Shown here piece after piece: positions 23,893-32,543 of a stretch of DNA of 64,000 nt. The position numbers and the translations under genes are program-made. Positions within the stretch are counted from its first letter, which is position 1, and every line of letters starts with the position of its first letter. Origin of the DNA: KBS50 sp042666615 (lineage in GTDB: Bacteria; Actinomycetota; Actinomycetes; Mycobacteriales; Micromonosporaceae); the NCBI RefSeq assembly GCF_042666615.1, contig NZ_JBHTDD010000010.1, forward strand, positions 124,001 through 188,000, written 5' to 3'. Under the pieces are notes generated by a model that searched no databases, was not told the DNA's origin, and saw only the letters and a list, made by a program, of their open reading frames with translations.

Positions 23893-24126
23893 CTAGAGCC
23901 GCACCACCGAACAGGTAAGCGTACGGGTGATCCCGGGCACCAGTTGCACCTTACTGACGATCATCTTGCCCAACTCGTCGACCGTGTGCGCCTCCGTGAG
24001 CACCACCACGTCATACGGACCGGTGACGGCGTCCACGCGGACCACGCCGGGGATTTCGCCTATCTCCCCGGCCACGTCACGCGCGCGTCCGACCTCGGTC
24101 TGGATGAGGATGTACGCCTGGACCAT
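23893..24126 (-). CDS. Stand-alone Lrp/AsnC ligand-binding (RAM) domain protein
   Basis: A 77-residue protein that is only the RAM half of an Lrp/AsnC regulator: MVQAYILIQTEVGRARDVA, then VVRVDAVTGPYDVVVLTEA and IVSKVQLVPGITRTLT. No helix-turn-helix is present. Such proteins form amino-acid-binding oligomers. They are conserved next to thiL in actinobacteria, but what they regulate is unknown. ATG 24126 is the family start. The TAG at 23893-23895 is followed at once by the GTG of DUF3515, and the promoter lies in the 92-base space divergent from thiL. Confidence 0.9.
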   Translation of the reverse strand: MVQAYILIQTEVGRARDVAGEIGEIPGVVRVDAVTGPYDVVVLTEAHTVDELGKMIVSKVQLVPGITRTLTCSVVRL

Positions 24127-24218
24127 GATCCGACTCCCGTCCCGCCGCCGAGCGGCTCGACGGAGAAAATACCGTACGGACCGGGACGGATCAGTACCGG
24201 TAGGCAACGGAGGCGACA

Positions 24219-25226
24219 GTGAGTGATCGGAGTGCGCTGCGACGGGGCGGGGCGGACGGCACCGTTGTCCCGGGTGCCGCTCCGGAGACGGTCTCGACGA
24301 CGGGCGAGTTCGGGCTGATCGCCCGGATCACCGCCCGGCTCGATTCCGGCGCCGCCTGCCTGCTCGGGCCGGGTGACGACGCCGCGCTCGTCAGCGCGGC
24401 GGACGGGCGGGTGGTCGCGGCGACCGACGTGCTGGTGGACGGCCGGCACTTCCGGCGCGACTGGTCCAGCGCCGCGGACGTGGGACACCGGGCCGCGGCG
24501 GCGAACATGGCGGACATCGCCGCGATGGGTGCGGTGCCGACGGCCCTGCTGGTGACGCTCTGCGCCCCGTCCGACCTCCCGGTGGCCTGGGCGGAGGGTC
24601 TCGCCGACGGGCTGGCGGCCGAGGCGGCGAAGGTGGGCGCCGGCGTGGTGGGCGGCGACGTCTCGGGCAGCCCCACACTCACCGTGTCGGTCACCGCGCT
24701 CGGCGACCTCGCGGGGCGGCCGCCGGTGCGGCGCGCCGGCGCCCGAGTCGGCGACGTGGTGGCGCTGGCCGGGCGCACCGGACACGCGGCCGCCGGCCTG
24801 ACCGTGCTCTCCCGTGGCTTCCGGACGCCGAAGCTGCTGGTCAGCGCGTACCGGCGACCCGAGGTGCCGTACGGGGCGGGACCGGCGGCCGCGCGTGCCG
24901 GGGCCACCGCCATGATCGACGTTTCGGACGGCCTGCTCGCCGACCTCGGGCACGTCGCGACGGCCAGCGGGGTCGGCGTCGACCTGCGCCGGGACGCCTT
25001 CCCGGTGCCCGGTCAGCTGCGCGACGCCGCACAGGCGCTGGGCGTCGACCCGTACACCTGGTTGCTGGGCGGCGGCGAGGACCATGCCCTGGCCGCGACC
25101 TTTCCCGCGGACGCGGCGCTGCCCGACGGTTGGCGGGCCGTGGGAGCCGTCACCCCGACCGCCGGCCAGGTCACCGTCGACGGCCGGCCGTTCACCGGCC
25201 CGGCCGGCTGGGATCACTTCCGCTGA
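24219..25226 (+). CDS. thiL: Thiamine-monophosphate kinase
   Basis: A 335-residue enzyme that phosphorylates thiamine monophosphate to the active cofactor. The N-terminal FGLIARITARL, CLLGPGDDAALVSA, ATDVLVDGRHF, AANMADIAAMGAVPTALLV (metal-binding ANMADIAAMG), VGGDVSGSPTLTVSVT and AMIDVSDGLLADLGH are all characteristic. A 25-residue N-terminal extension precedes the fold. GTG 24219 is chosen. Divergent from the RAM-domain gene, followed after 28 bases by a GNAT gene; in M. tuberculosis ung follows thiL, here it does not. Confidence 0.97.
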   Translation: MSDRSALRRGGADGTVVPGAAPETVSTTGEFGLIARITARLDSGAACLLGPGDDAALVSAADGRVVAATDVLVDGRHFRRDWSSAADVGHRAAAANMADIAAMGAVPTALLVTLCAPSDLPVAWAEGLADGLAAEAAKVGAGVVGGDVSGSPTLTVSVTALGDLAGRPPVRRAGARVGDVVALAGRTGHAAAGLTVLSRGFRTPKLLVSAYRRPEVPYGAGPAAARAGATAMIDVSDGLLADLGHVATASGVGVDLRRDAFPVPGQLRDAAQALGVDPYTWLLGGGEDHALAATFPADAALPDGWRAVGAVTPTAGQVTVDGRPFTGPAGWDHFR

Positions 25227-25254
25227 CCGGCGTCCCGGGTCGTAGGCTCTGCGG

Positions 25255-25719
25255 GTGCACGAGATCGAGATTCGAGCGGCGCGCTTCGACTCACCCGAGG
25301 CCACGCGGTTGGTCACGGCGGCGCTGGCTGACCTCGGTGCCCGCTACGGCGGGAACGGGGACGACACACCGGTGCGGGCGAGCGAGTTCGTGCCACCGAC
25401 CGGCGACTTCCTGATCGCGCACCTGGCCGGCGAGGCGGTGGGATGCGGAGGCTGGCGCGGGCACGACGCGAGGGTCGCCGAACTGAAGCGGATGTTCGTG
25501 ATGCCCACGGCGCGGGGGCGAGGAGTGGCCCGGGCACTGCTGGCCGCGGTGGAACGGTCCGCCCGGAACGCCGGGCGGGAGCGGATCATCCTCGAATGCG
25601 GCGACAAGCAGCCCGAGGCCATCGCGCTGTACGAGTCGAGCGGTTACCGGCGGATCGAGAACTTCGGCTACTACCGGGACTGGGACGGCTGCGTGTCCTT
25701 CGGGCGCGCCCTGACGTAG
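25255..25719 (+). CDS. GNAT-family N-acetyltransferase
   Basis: A 154-residue GCN5-type acetyltransferase. LKRMFVMPTARGRGVARALLAAVE contains the acetyl-CoA pyrophosphate loop (RGRGVA), and ILECGDKQPEAIALYESSGYRRI is the usual C-terminal beta-alpha element. The acceptor is unknown; many such proteins modify small amines or antibiotics. GTG at 25255 begins 28 bases after thiL, so it probably shares that transcript. It occupies the place where ung would be expected from mycobacterial synteny. Confidence 0.88.
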   Translation: MHEIEIRAARFDSPEATRLVTAALADLGARYGGNGDDTPVRASEFVPPTGDFLIAHLAGEAVGCGGWRGHDARVAELKRMFVMPTARGRGVARALLAAVERSARNAGRERIILECGDKQPEAIALYESSGYRRIENFGYYRDWDGCVSFGRALT

Positions 25720-25881
25720 CTCGCGCTGCGCGGCGTGGATTGGTTCCGGGCCGGCGTGGGCCGTGCCCGCCCAGCGACGAGCGATGGCCTGCGGAGACGG
25801 ACCCGGGAACACGGCTGACCGCCGGGTCGTGACGATCCGGCGGCCAGGGCGGTGCGGGTTCCGGTCGGGGTGCCGCCCGTG

Positions 25882-26073
25882 TCAGGCGCGGGTGACCTTG
25901 CCGGCCTTGATGCATGAGGTGCAGACCTGCAACTTCTTGGTGGTGCCGCCACCGGCCGGGGTACGCACCGACTGGATGTTCGGGTTCCAGCGGCGGTTGG
26001 TCCGCCGGTGCGAGTGGGACACGTTGTGGCCGAAGCCGGGCCCCTTGCCACAGACGTCGCACACGCTAGCCAC
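25882..26073 (-). CDS. rpmB: 50S ribosomal protein L28, zinc-binding form
   Basis: A 63-residue L28: MASVCDVCGKGPGFGHNVSH, then RRWNPNIQSVRTPAGGG and KLQVCTSCIKAGKVTRA. Two CxxC pairs (residues 5/8 and 51/54) make it the C-plus form that binds zinc. A zinc-free paralogue, where present, is usually induced by Zur in zinc starvation and lies elsewhere. GTG 26073 follows CAGGAG. Divergent from the DAK gene with a 265-base GC-rich space holding loosely repeated CCGGCCC text but no clear motif. Confidence 0.97.
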   Translation of the reverse strand: MASVCDVCGKGPGFGHNVSHSHRRTNRRWNPNIQSVRTPAGGGTTKKLQVCTSCIKAGKVTRA

Positions 26074-26338
26074 GGGATACTCCTGAAGTCTGATCGTTCG
26101 TGAGGTCGCCACCAGGCGTCGCCCGGGCAACCTGGCCAGGTTACCCGATGCCCCGGCCGGCCGGCTAATCGGCATCCAGACCGCCGGCCGGCGTCCCGTT
26201 CCCGCGGAGCCAGCCCGTTCCGCCGGCCCCGGGGGGCCAGCCCGTGTCGCCCACCCGGGGGAGCCGGCCCGTGTCGCCGGCCCGTGGAAGCGGCCCGGCG
26301 GAAGGCGCTCGTCGGACCACGCAAGTAGGCTTCTCGCC

Positions 26339-28084
26339 GTGTTGGACACCCTGGACGCCGCGGCGGTGCGCCGATGGTGCTCGGGCGGGCTCGCGGCGCT
26401 TCGCCGCCACCAGGGCGAAATCGATGATCTCAACGTCTATCCGGTGCCGGACGGTGACACCGGGACAAATCTGGTGCTCACCCTCACCTCGGCCCAGCAG
26501 GCGCTGCTCGCCGGGCTGGAGACCGACCCCGGTCGGGAGACGACCCCGCACGGGCACGCGCTGCGGCTGATGGCCCGTGGCGCCCTCCTCGGCGCCCGGG
26601 GAAACTCCGGGGTGATCGTCTCGCAGATCCTGCGCGGGTTGGCCGACTCCCTGGCCCAGGTGCCCGCGGTGGGCGGTCGGGAGTTGGCGGCCGCGTTGCG
26701 GACGGCTGCCTCCGCCGCATACGCCGCGGTTGCCGAACCGGCGGAAGGCACCCTGCTCACCGTCGCCGCCGCGGCCGCCGCAGCGGCTGAGCGGTCGAAC
26801 AGCGACGACCTACGGTCGGTGACCGGGGCGGCCGCCGCCGCGGCGGCCGACGCGCTGGCCCGTACCCCTGAGCAGTTGCCGGCGCTGGCTCGGGCCGGCG
26901 TGGTGGATGCCGGCGGTCGTGGTCTGTGCCTGTTGCTGGATGCCCTGGCCGAGACCGTCAGCGGCGCGGCGGCGACGTCCGCCGAACCGCACGCCCCGCC
27001 GGCCCGGCAGCCGGGCGATCCGGCTCCGCGGACGGCTGAGTTGGCGGGGCCGGCGGGCCAGCGGTCCGATCCGGCGCCGGGCGAGGCGTCCGGGTACGCC
27101 TACGAGGTGCAGTATCTGCTCGACGCCGAGCCGGCGGCGGTCGACCGGTTGCGCGCCGTGCTCGCCGGACTGGGTGACTCGCTGGTGGTGGTCGGGGACG
27201 GCCGGGTCGACGGACCGGCCACCTGGAACGTGCACGTGCACGTCGACGACGTGGGCGCGGCCATCGAGGCCGGGGTGGTGGCCGGCCGGCCGCACCGGAT
27301 CACGGTGACCCGGTTCGCCGACCAGATGGCCGGCCTCGGCACCCGATCCGATCTCTGCGTCGCCGCCGCCCCGGCGGACGGCGGCGGGTCGCGGGTCACC
27401 GCCGGTCAAGACACCGCGGTCCAGTCGGCCGGTCCGGACCGGGCCGCCGTGGTGGTCGCCGCGGGCGACGGACTTGCCCAGTTGTTCGCCGGGGAGGGGG
27501 CCACCGTGGTGGCTGGGAACCCGTCGACCGCCGATCTGGTCGGGGCGATCAGCGGCACTCATGCCGCCCGTGTCGTGGTGCTGCCCAACGACCCCGACAC
27601 GCAGGCGGTGGCGAACCTGGCGGTCGCGGAGGCCGCCCAGCGCGGGATCCGGGTCAGTGTGGTGCCGACCCGCTCGCCGGTCCAGGCGCTCGCCGCGCTC
27701 GCCGTGCGGGATCCCGAGCGGCGGTTCGACGACGATGTGATCGCGATGGCCGAGTCCGCCGGAGCCTGTCGGTACGGCGAGATCTGCCAGGCCAGCCGGG
27801 AGGCGCTCACCGTCGCTGGACGGTGCCGCCCGGGCGACGTTCTCGGACTGGTCGAGGGAGAGGTCAATCTGATCGGCACGGATCTGCTCGCAACCTGCCG
27901 GGACCTGATCGACCGGATGCTCGGCGGTGGCGGTGAGCTGGTCACGCTGCTGCTCGGGGCGGGTGCTCCGGCCGGGTTGGCCGATGCGCTGCGAGCGCAC
28001 CTGGCAGCCCGCTGGCCGTTCGTCGAGACGCAGGTCCACGACGGCGGCCAACCCAACTATCCGCTTGTGGTGGGGGTGGAATGA
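26339..28084 (+). CDS. DAK2-domain protein (FakA-like)
   Basis: A 581-residue protein with an N-terminal DhaL/DAK2 kinase domain (residues 1-200: NVYPVPDGDTGTNLVLTLTS, RGALLGARGNSGVIVSQILR, AEPAEGTLLTV) and a C-terminal FakA-type region (DLVGAISGTHAARVVVLPND to LVEGEVNLIG). In firmicutes FakA phosphorylates fatty acids held by FakB. Here no FakB partner is adjacent and a degraded, Pro/Ala-rich linker separates the halves (residues 218-255), so function is inferred. GTG 26339. Its TGA overlaps the ATG of recG (ATGA). The pair is conserved from rpmB to recG in actinobacteria. Confidence 0.9.
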   Translation: MLDTLDAAAVRRWCSGGLAALRRHQGEIDDLNVYPVPDGDTGTNLVLTLTSAQQALLAGLETDPGRETTPHGHALRLMARGALLGARGNSGVIVSQILRGLADSLAQVPAVGGRELAAALRTAASAAYAAVAEPAEGTLLTVAAAAAAAAERSNSDDLRSVTGAAAAAAADALARTPEQLPALARAGVVDAGGRGLCLLLDALAETVSGAAATSAEPHAPPARQPGDPAPRTAELAGPAGQRSDPAPGEASGYAYEVQYLLDAEPAAVDRLRAVLAGLGDSLVVVGDGRVDGPATWNVHVHVDDVGAAIEAGVVAGRPHRITVTRFADQMAGLGTRSDLCVAAAPADGGGSRVTAGQDTAVQSAGPDRAAVVVAAGDGLAQLFAGEGATVVAGNPSTADLVGAISGTHAARVVVLPNDPDTQAVANLAVAEAAQRGIRVSVVPTRSPVQALAALAVRDPERRFDDDVIAMAESAGACRYGEICQASREALTVAGRCRPGDVLGLVEGEVNLIGTDLLATCRDLIDRMLGGGGELVTLLLGAGAPAGLADALRAHLAARWPFVETQVHDGGQPNYPLVVGVE

Positions 28085-30285
28085 CGGCGACGATGGAGAC
28101 GCCGCTGAAGAAGCTGGTGGGCGACAAGACCGCCAAGGCGCTCGCCGCCCACCTGGACCTGCACACCGCGGGTGACCTCGTTTACCACTTTCCGCGCCGC
28201 TACGACGAGCGGGGCGACCATACGGACATTCGATCTCTGGAGGTGGGCGAGCAGGTCACGGTGCTCGGCCAGGTGCGCCGCACGGCGGTACGCCCGATGC
28301 GCCAGCGTCGGGGCAACCTGCTCGAGGTGACCGTGGAGGACGGCTCGGGCGGCACGCTGACGCTCACCTTCTTCGGCAACCAGGTATGGCGCGAGCGGGA
28401 TCTGAAGCCGGGTCGGTGGGGGCTGTTCGCCGGGAAGGTGACCGAGTTCCGGAGCAAGCGTCAGCTCAACGGCCCCGAATACGTACTGCTCGGCGAGGGA
28501 GCCGCCGGCGGCGAGGCGGCGGCTTCGGAGGAGATCGAGGAGTTCGCCGGCGCGCTCATCCCGGTGTATCCGGCGGCGGCCGCCGTGCCCACCTGGGTGA
28601 TCGCCCGCTGCGTCCGGGTGGTGCTGGACACGCTGTCACCGCCACCGGATCCGCTGCCGGCGACGATCAGGGCCAGCCGCAACCTGATCGACCTGGCCCG
28701 GGCGCTGCGCGAGATTCATCGGCCGTCCACTAAGGACGACCTGTACCGGGCGCGCCGGCGGTTGAAATGGGACGAGGCGTTCGCCCTGCAGTTGACCCTC
28801 GTCCAGCGCAAGCATCGGGCGGCGTCGTGGCCGGCGCGACCCCGACCGCGCCGGGACGACGGGCTGCTGACGGCGTTCGACGCCCGGTTGCCGTACGAGC
28901 TGACCGACGGGCAACGCGACGTGGGCGAGGAGATCAGCGGCGACCTGGCCACCGCGCACCCCATGCACCGGCTGTTGCAGGGGGAGGTGGGCTCGGGCAA
29001 GACGGTCTGCGCGTTGCGCGCGATGCTCCAGGTGGTGGACGCGGGCGGGCAGGCCGCTCTGCTGGCTCCCACCGAGGTGCTCGCCGCCCAGCACTACCGG
29101 GGCGTCGCCGCCCTGCTCGGACCGCTCGGCCGGGCCGGTGAGCTGGACGGAGATCCGGACGGTACCCGGATCACGCTGGTCACCGGTTCGCTGGGAACGG
29201 CTGCCCGGCGCCGCGCCCTGGAGGAGGTGGCGACCGGCGAAGCCGGAATCGTCATCGGCACCCACGCCCTGCTGTACGAGGGGGTGGACTTCGCCGACCT
29301 GGGCCTCGTCGTGGTGGACGAGCAGCACCGGTTCGGCGTCGAGCAGCGGGACGCGCTGCGGGCCAAGGCCGAGCAACCGCCGCATGTGCTGGTGATGACC
29401 GCGACGCCGATCCCGCGCACGGTAGCCATGACCGTGTACGGGGACCTGGAGGTCTCGACGCTGTCCCAGTTGCCGCGCGGCCGCTCGCCGATCGCCTCGC
29501 ACGTGGTGCCGGCCGCCGACAAACCGGCGTACCTCGACCGGGCCTGGCGCCGGCTGCGCGAGGAGGTGACCGCCGGCCATCAGGCGTACGTGGTGTGCCC
29601 GCGGATCGGCGAGGCCGGTGCCTCTGACGACGACGAGGAGGCGCCGCCGCCGACGGAGGAATCCGCCCGCCGGCCACCGTTGGCGGTGACCGAGGTGGCT
29701 CCGCTGCTGGCGGACGGGCCGCTGCACGGGTTGCGGATCGGTGTGCTGCACGGCCGGCTGCCGGCCGACGAGAAGGACGCTGTGATGCGCGCGTTCGCCG
29801 CCGGGAACCTTGACGTGCTGGTGGCCACCACGGTTGTCGAGGTGGGCGTCGACGTGCCGAACGCCACCGTGATGATCGTGCTGGACGCGGACCGGTTCGG
29901 CGTCTCCCAGTTGCACCAACTGCGGGGTCGGGTGGGTCGTGGTTCGGCGCCGGGCCTGTGCCTGCTGGTCACCGAGGCGGCCGAGGGGACCCCGGCGCGG
30001 GAACGGCTGGACGCGGTGGCCTCGACCACGGATGGCTTCCGGTTGGCTGAGCTGGACCTGGAGCAGCGCCGGGAGGGCGATGTGCTGGGGGCCACCCAGT
30101 CCGGCCGGCGCTCGCACCTGCGGCTACTGTCGCTACTGCGGGACACCGACCTGATCCGGGACGCCCGGCTGGAGGCGATCCCCCTGGTCGAGGAGGATCC
30201 GGAACTGGCCCGACATCCGGGACTGGCCGACTCGGTCGCCGCCCTGGTCGACGAGGAACGCGCCGAGTACCTGGAAAAGGGCTAA
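28081..30285 (+). CDS. recG: ATP-dependent DNA helicase RecG
   Basis: A 734-residue branch-migration helicase that rewinds stalled forks and Holliday junctions. The wedge/OB domain occupies residues 60-160; helicase motifs are LLQGEVGSGKTVCALRAM (Walker A), LAPTEVLAAQHY, GTHALL, VVDEQHRFGVEQR (DEQH), TATPIPRTVAMTVYGD, HGRLPADEKDAVMRAF, TTVVEVGVDVPNA and QLRGRVGRG. An acidic insertion (ASDDDEEAPPPTEES) near residue 520 is unusual. ATG at 28081 overlaps the previous stop. The TAA is followed by a C-rich tract and palindrome E3, which may terminate the transcript. Confidence 0.98.
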   Translation: MTATMETPLKKLVGDKTAKALAAHLDLHTAGDLVYHFPRRYDERGDHTDIRSLEVGEQVTVLGQVRRTAVRPMRQRRGNLLEVTVEDGSGGTLTLTFFGNQVWRERDLKPGRWGLFAGKVTEFRSKRQLNGPEYVLLGEGAAGGEAAASEEIEEFAGALIPVYPAAAAVPTWVIARCVRVVLDTLSPPPDPLPATIRASRNLIDLARALREIHRPSTKDDLYRARRRLKWDEAFALQLTLVQRKHRAASWPARPRPRRDDGLLTAFDARLPYELTDGQRDVGEEISGDLATAHPMHRLLQGEVGSGKTVCALRAMLQVVDAGGQAALLAPTEVLAAQHYRGVAALLGPLGRAGELDGDPDGTRITLVTGSLGTAARRRALEEVATGEAGIVIGTHALLYEGVDFADLGLVVVDEQHRFGVEQRDALRAKAEQPPHVLVMTATPIPRTVAMTVYGDLEVSTLSQLPRGRSPIASHVVPAADKPAYLDRAWRRLREEVTAGHQAYVVCPRIGEAGASDDDEEAPPPTEESARRPPLAVTEVAPLLADGPLHGLRIGVLHGRLPADEKDAVMRAFAAGNLDVLVATTVVEVGVDVPNATVMIVLDADRFGVSQLHQLRGRVGRGSAPGLCLLVTEAAEGTPARERLDAVASTTDGFRLAELDLEQRREGDVLGATQSGRRSHLRLLSLLRDTDLIRDARLEAIPLVEEDPELARHPGLADSVAALVDEERAEYLEKG

Positions 30286-30307
30286 CCCCCACCCCCACCC
30301 ACCCCGC

Positions 30308-30399
30308 CGTTGATCTAGGGCAGATGGTCGTGAGTTGATCTCCAATCACGACCATCTGCCCTAGATCGACGGGAGACAGGCATCTGCCCTAGATCAACG
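30308..30399. repeat. GATC-bounded palindrome E3 with extra half-arm
   Basis: The inner palindrome (30312-30367) has perfect 22-base arms with core GATCTAGGGCAGATGG and a TTGATCTCCAA centre, shared with elements at 7.6 and 48.3 kb. A third arm at 30381-30399 is a perfect complement of 30308-30326, including the flank bases CGTT, so the left arm has two possible partners. The recG stop is followed by CCCCCACCCCCACCCACCCC and then this element. Confidence 0.85.
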
Positions 30400-30461
30400 A
30401 AGCCTGCGGGCGGGGCCGGCGGGCGGCGGGCGGGGGCGAGGGTGGGGCGAGGGGGGAATGA

Positions 30462-30500
30462 CCGAGGGCGCGTCGACCGGTGGTCGACGCGCCCTCGGGC
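30462..30500 (-). terminator. Terminator of the LPVTG gene
   Basis: Perfect 17-base arms (30462-30478 and 30482-30498) enclose a 3-base loop, 42 bases past the stop on the minus strand. Very stable; little T-run. It also faces recG. Confidence 0.8.
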
Positions 30501-30539
30501 CGTCAGTCGCTCAGGTGATCGAGATCATCCTGACGCGGA

Positions 30540-31661
30540 TCAGGCGGTGAAGCGGATCTTACGACGACGGTTCAGCACGAACAGGCCGGCACCGACGGCG
30601 ACCAGGACGGCGGCGCCGCCCGCGATGCCGGTGGCCTGGGCGCCGGTCACCGGCAGGGTGGGGCCACCCTCCTCGTCACAGTTCTCCGGCTGGATCCAGG
30701 CGATCGGCTCGCCCTCGCCCATGCCCTCGGCCGAGGGGGTGACGGTCAGGCCCTCGAACGCGTCGAACTCGACGGTCCCGGTCTCGCCGGCCTTCACGAC
30801 CAGCTGCTTGGCCTCACCCTTGTTCGGGGTCAGGGTGACCTCGATGGTCTCGCCGTCCTCCGGGTTGACGATCTGGAAGATCAGCTTGTCACAGGTCATC
30901 TTGATGCTGCCGGCCGGCTCACCCGGGGCGACGCAGTCCTCGGGCTTGGTCGGCGCCGCGTCGAGCAGCGGCTCCTTCTCGCCCTTGGCGGTGACCTTGA
31001 TGTGCGTGGCGTACTTGGCCTCGACCTTGACCGTGGCGTCGGCGTCCGGCTTAACGGTCACCTTCTTGGGTTCGAAGCCGGTGCCCGCGGTCACCTCGAA
31101 CTCGGCGTCGGCGGTGGCTTCCTTGCCGTTGACCAGCTTGACGTCGACGTTGCCGTCGCAGTCGGCGACCATGCTGGCGGAGGGCACGGCGGTCTTCGGC
31201 GGGGGCTGCTCATCCGGGGCGCACTTGCCGCCCAGGTCGATGGCGGCGGCGCGGATCTTGTCGTCCTGGTGGCCGTTGTCCCACTTGGCCTTCACCGCGA
31301 GCCGGGCCTTGGTGGTCTCGCCAGCCAGGCGGGTGGTGGCCTTGACCGGGGTGCCGACGCTGTGCGGGTACTCGTCACCCTTGGTGACCTCGATGCCCGG
31401 GATGGACAGGTCGCTGGCCTTCTCGCCGACCCAGCTCTTCGCGTCGACCTTGATGAACTTGTACGTCTTGACGGGGGCGTAGCTGTTGACGGTCCAGTCG
31501 ACGACCCACTCGCCGGTCTTGGTGTCGCACTCGGCGGCCACCTTGACCTCACTGTGGTGCGCGCTCGCCGGGGCGGCTACCGCAACGGCCGCGGTGAGGC
31601 CGAGGAAGGCGGCCCCCAGCACGGCGAGCGGCCGCCGGAGCGACAGCTTGGGACGGATCAC
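30540..31661 (-). CDS. Cell-wall-anchored surface protein (LPVTG)
   Basis: A 373-residue secreted protein. The signal peptide (basic N-terminus, then LAVLGAAFLGLTAAVAVAA) ends at ASA-HHS. Two or three Cys-containing beta domains of similar pattern follow (DCDGNVDVKLVNGKEA and TCDKLIFQIVNPEDGETIEV), like adhesin or cell-wall repeat domains. The C-terminus is a sortase signal: LPVTG, helix GIAGGAAVLVAVGAGLFVL, then NRRRKIRF. A sortase would join it covalently to peptidoglycan; no sortase gene is near. GTG 31661 follows GGAGTAAC. Role unknown; similar proteins are abundant on actinomycete cell surfaces. Confidence 0.88.
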   Translation of the reverse strand: MIRPKLSLRRPLAVLGAAFLGLTAAVAVAAPASAHHSEVKVAAECDTKTGEWVVDWTVNSYAPVKTYKFIKVDAKSWVGEKASDLSIPGIEVTKGDEYPHSVGTPVKATTRLAGETTKARLAVKAKWDNGHQDDKIRAAAIDLGGKCAPDEQPPPKTAVPSASMVADCDGNVDVKLVNGKEATADAEFEVTAGTGFEPKKVTVKPDADATVKVEAKYATHIKVTAKGEKEPLLDAAPTKPEDCVAPGEPAGSIKMTCDKLIFQIVNPEDGETIEVTLTPNKGEAKQLVVKAGETGTVEFDAFEGLTVTPSAEGMGEGEPIAWIQPENCDEEGGPTLPVTGAQATGIAGGAAVLVAVGAGLFVLNRRRKIRFTA

Positions 31662-31979
31662 GCGTTACTCCTGAGAGGGTGGAAGCGTCAGGGCACGACG
31701 GGCGGGGGTGGCGTAGGAGGTCACTGCTGACGCGGCGCGACCTGCGACGGTGCCTCCCCCACGTCGCAACGCCGGCAAACGGGAGCCGGCACAGCGCCAG
31801 ACCTTAGCGATTAGCGTGGAGCACGGATACCCTTCAGGACCCTCTAAGGATGATGTTATCCACCTGAGACGTTTGATCCACTCAGAGTCAGATGTGAGCC
31901 GGTTTCCGATTACCTTCTGTTATCTCACGCCACATCAGTCACTCCGGTACCGTCAGCACCGTCAGGAGGGCCGACCAGG
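31662..31979. other. Divergent promoter region, no gene
   Basis: Between the LPVTG gene and rsmD. Bases 31795-31930 are visibly less GC-rich than their surroundings and hold short motifs such as TAACAT on the minus strand (a possible -10 without a -35) and the symmetric GGATGATGTTATCC. I see no coding signature and no riboswitch structure. Confidence 0.5.
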
Positions 31980-32543
31980 ATGACCCGGATCGTCGCCGGA
32001 ACGTTGGGTGGCCGGCGGATCGCCGCGCCGCCGGGAGACCGCACCCGACCCACCGCGGACCGGGTCCGCGAGGCGCTGTTCAGCGCCTTGTCGGCAACGG
32101 TCGACCTGGACGGCGCCCGCTTCGCCGACCTGTACGCCGGCTCCGGCGCGGTGGGCCTGGAGGCCCTCTCCCGGGGTGCGGCACACGTGCTGCTGGTGGA
32201 GTCGGACCCCCGCGCCGCGCGGGTGATCCGCGACAACATCGCGACGTTGCGGGCGGGCGGCGGAGCCACCCTCGCCACGGGTGCCGTGGCCCAGGTGCTC
32301 GCGACCAGCCCGCTCGGCGGGCCGTACGACGTCGTTTTCGCCGATCCGCCATACGCGCTGCCGGACGCCGAACTCGCCGCGACGCTCACCGCCCTCGTCG
32401 CGTACGACTGGCTGGCGCCGGACGCCGTGGTGGTCGTCGAGCGGTCCACCCGCGGCGGCCCACCGACCTGGGTGCACGGCATCACCGGCGAGCGCAGTCG
32501 CCGGTATGGCGAGACCACGCTTTGGTACGGTCGCCGATCATGA
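31980..32543 (+). CDS. rsmD: 16S rRNA (guanine966-N2)-methyltransferase
   Basis: A 187-residue SAM-dependent enzyme that methylates G966 of 16S rRNA in the small subunit. MTRIVAGTLGGRRIAAPPG and RPTADRVREALFSAL, then FADLYAGSGAVGLEALSRG (SAM-binding), VVFADPPYALPD (catalytic DPPY) are canonical. Start ATG 31980. Its stop overlaps the start of coaD (ATGA); rsmD-coaD is the normal order in actinobacteria. The usual upstream partner recG is separated from it here by the LPVTG gene. Confidence 0.97.
   Translation: MTRIVAGTLGGRRIAAPPGDRTRPTADRVREALFSALSATVDLDGARFADLYAGSGAVGLEALSRGAAHVLLVESDPRAARVIRDNIATLRAGGGATLATGAVAQVLATSPLGGPYDVVFADPPYALPDAELAATLTALVAYDWLAPDAVVVVERSTRGGPPTWVHGITGERSRRYGETTLWYGRRS

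Noticed and set aside
30442..31482. Plus-strand open frames of 346 and 242 codons over the LPVTG gene
   Set aside because: They are antisense to a gene with a clear signal peptide and sorting signal, and they show no domain or ribosome site.
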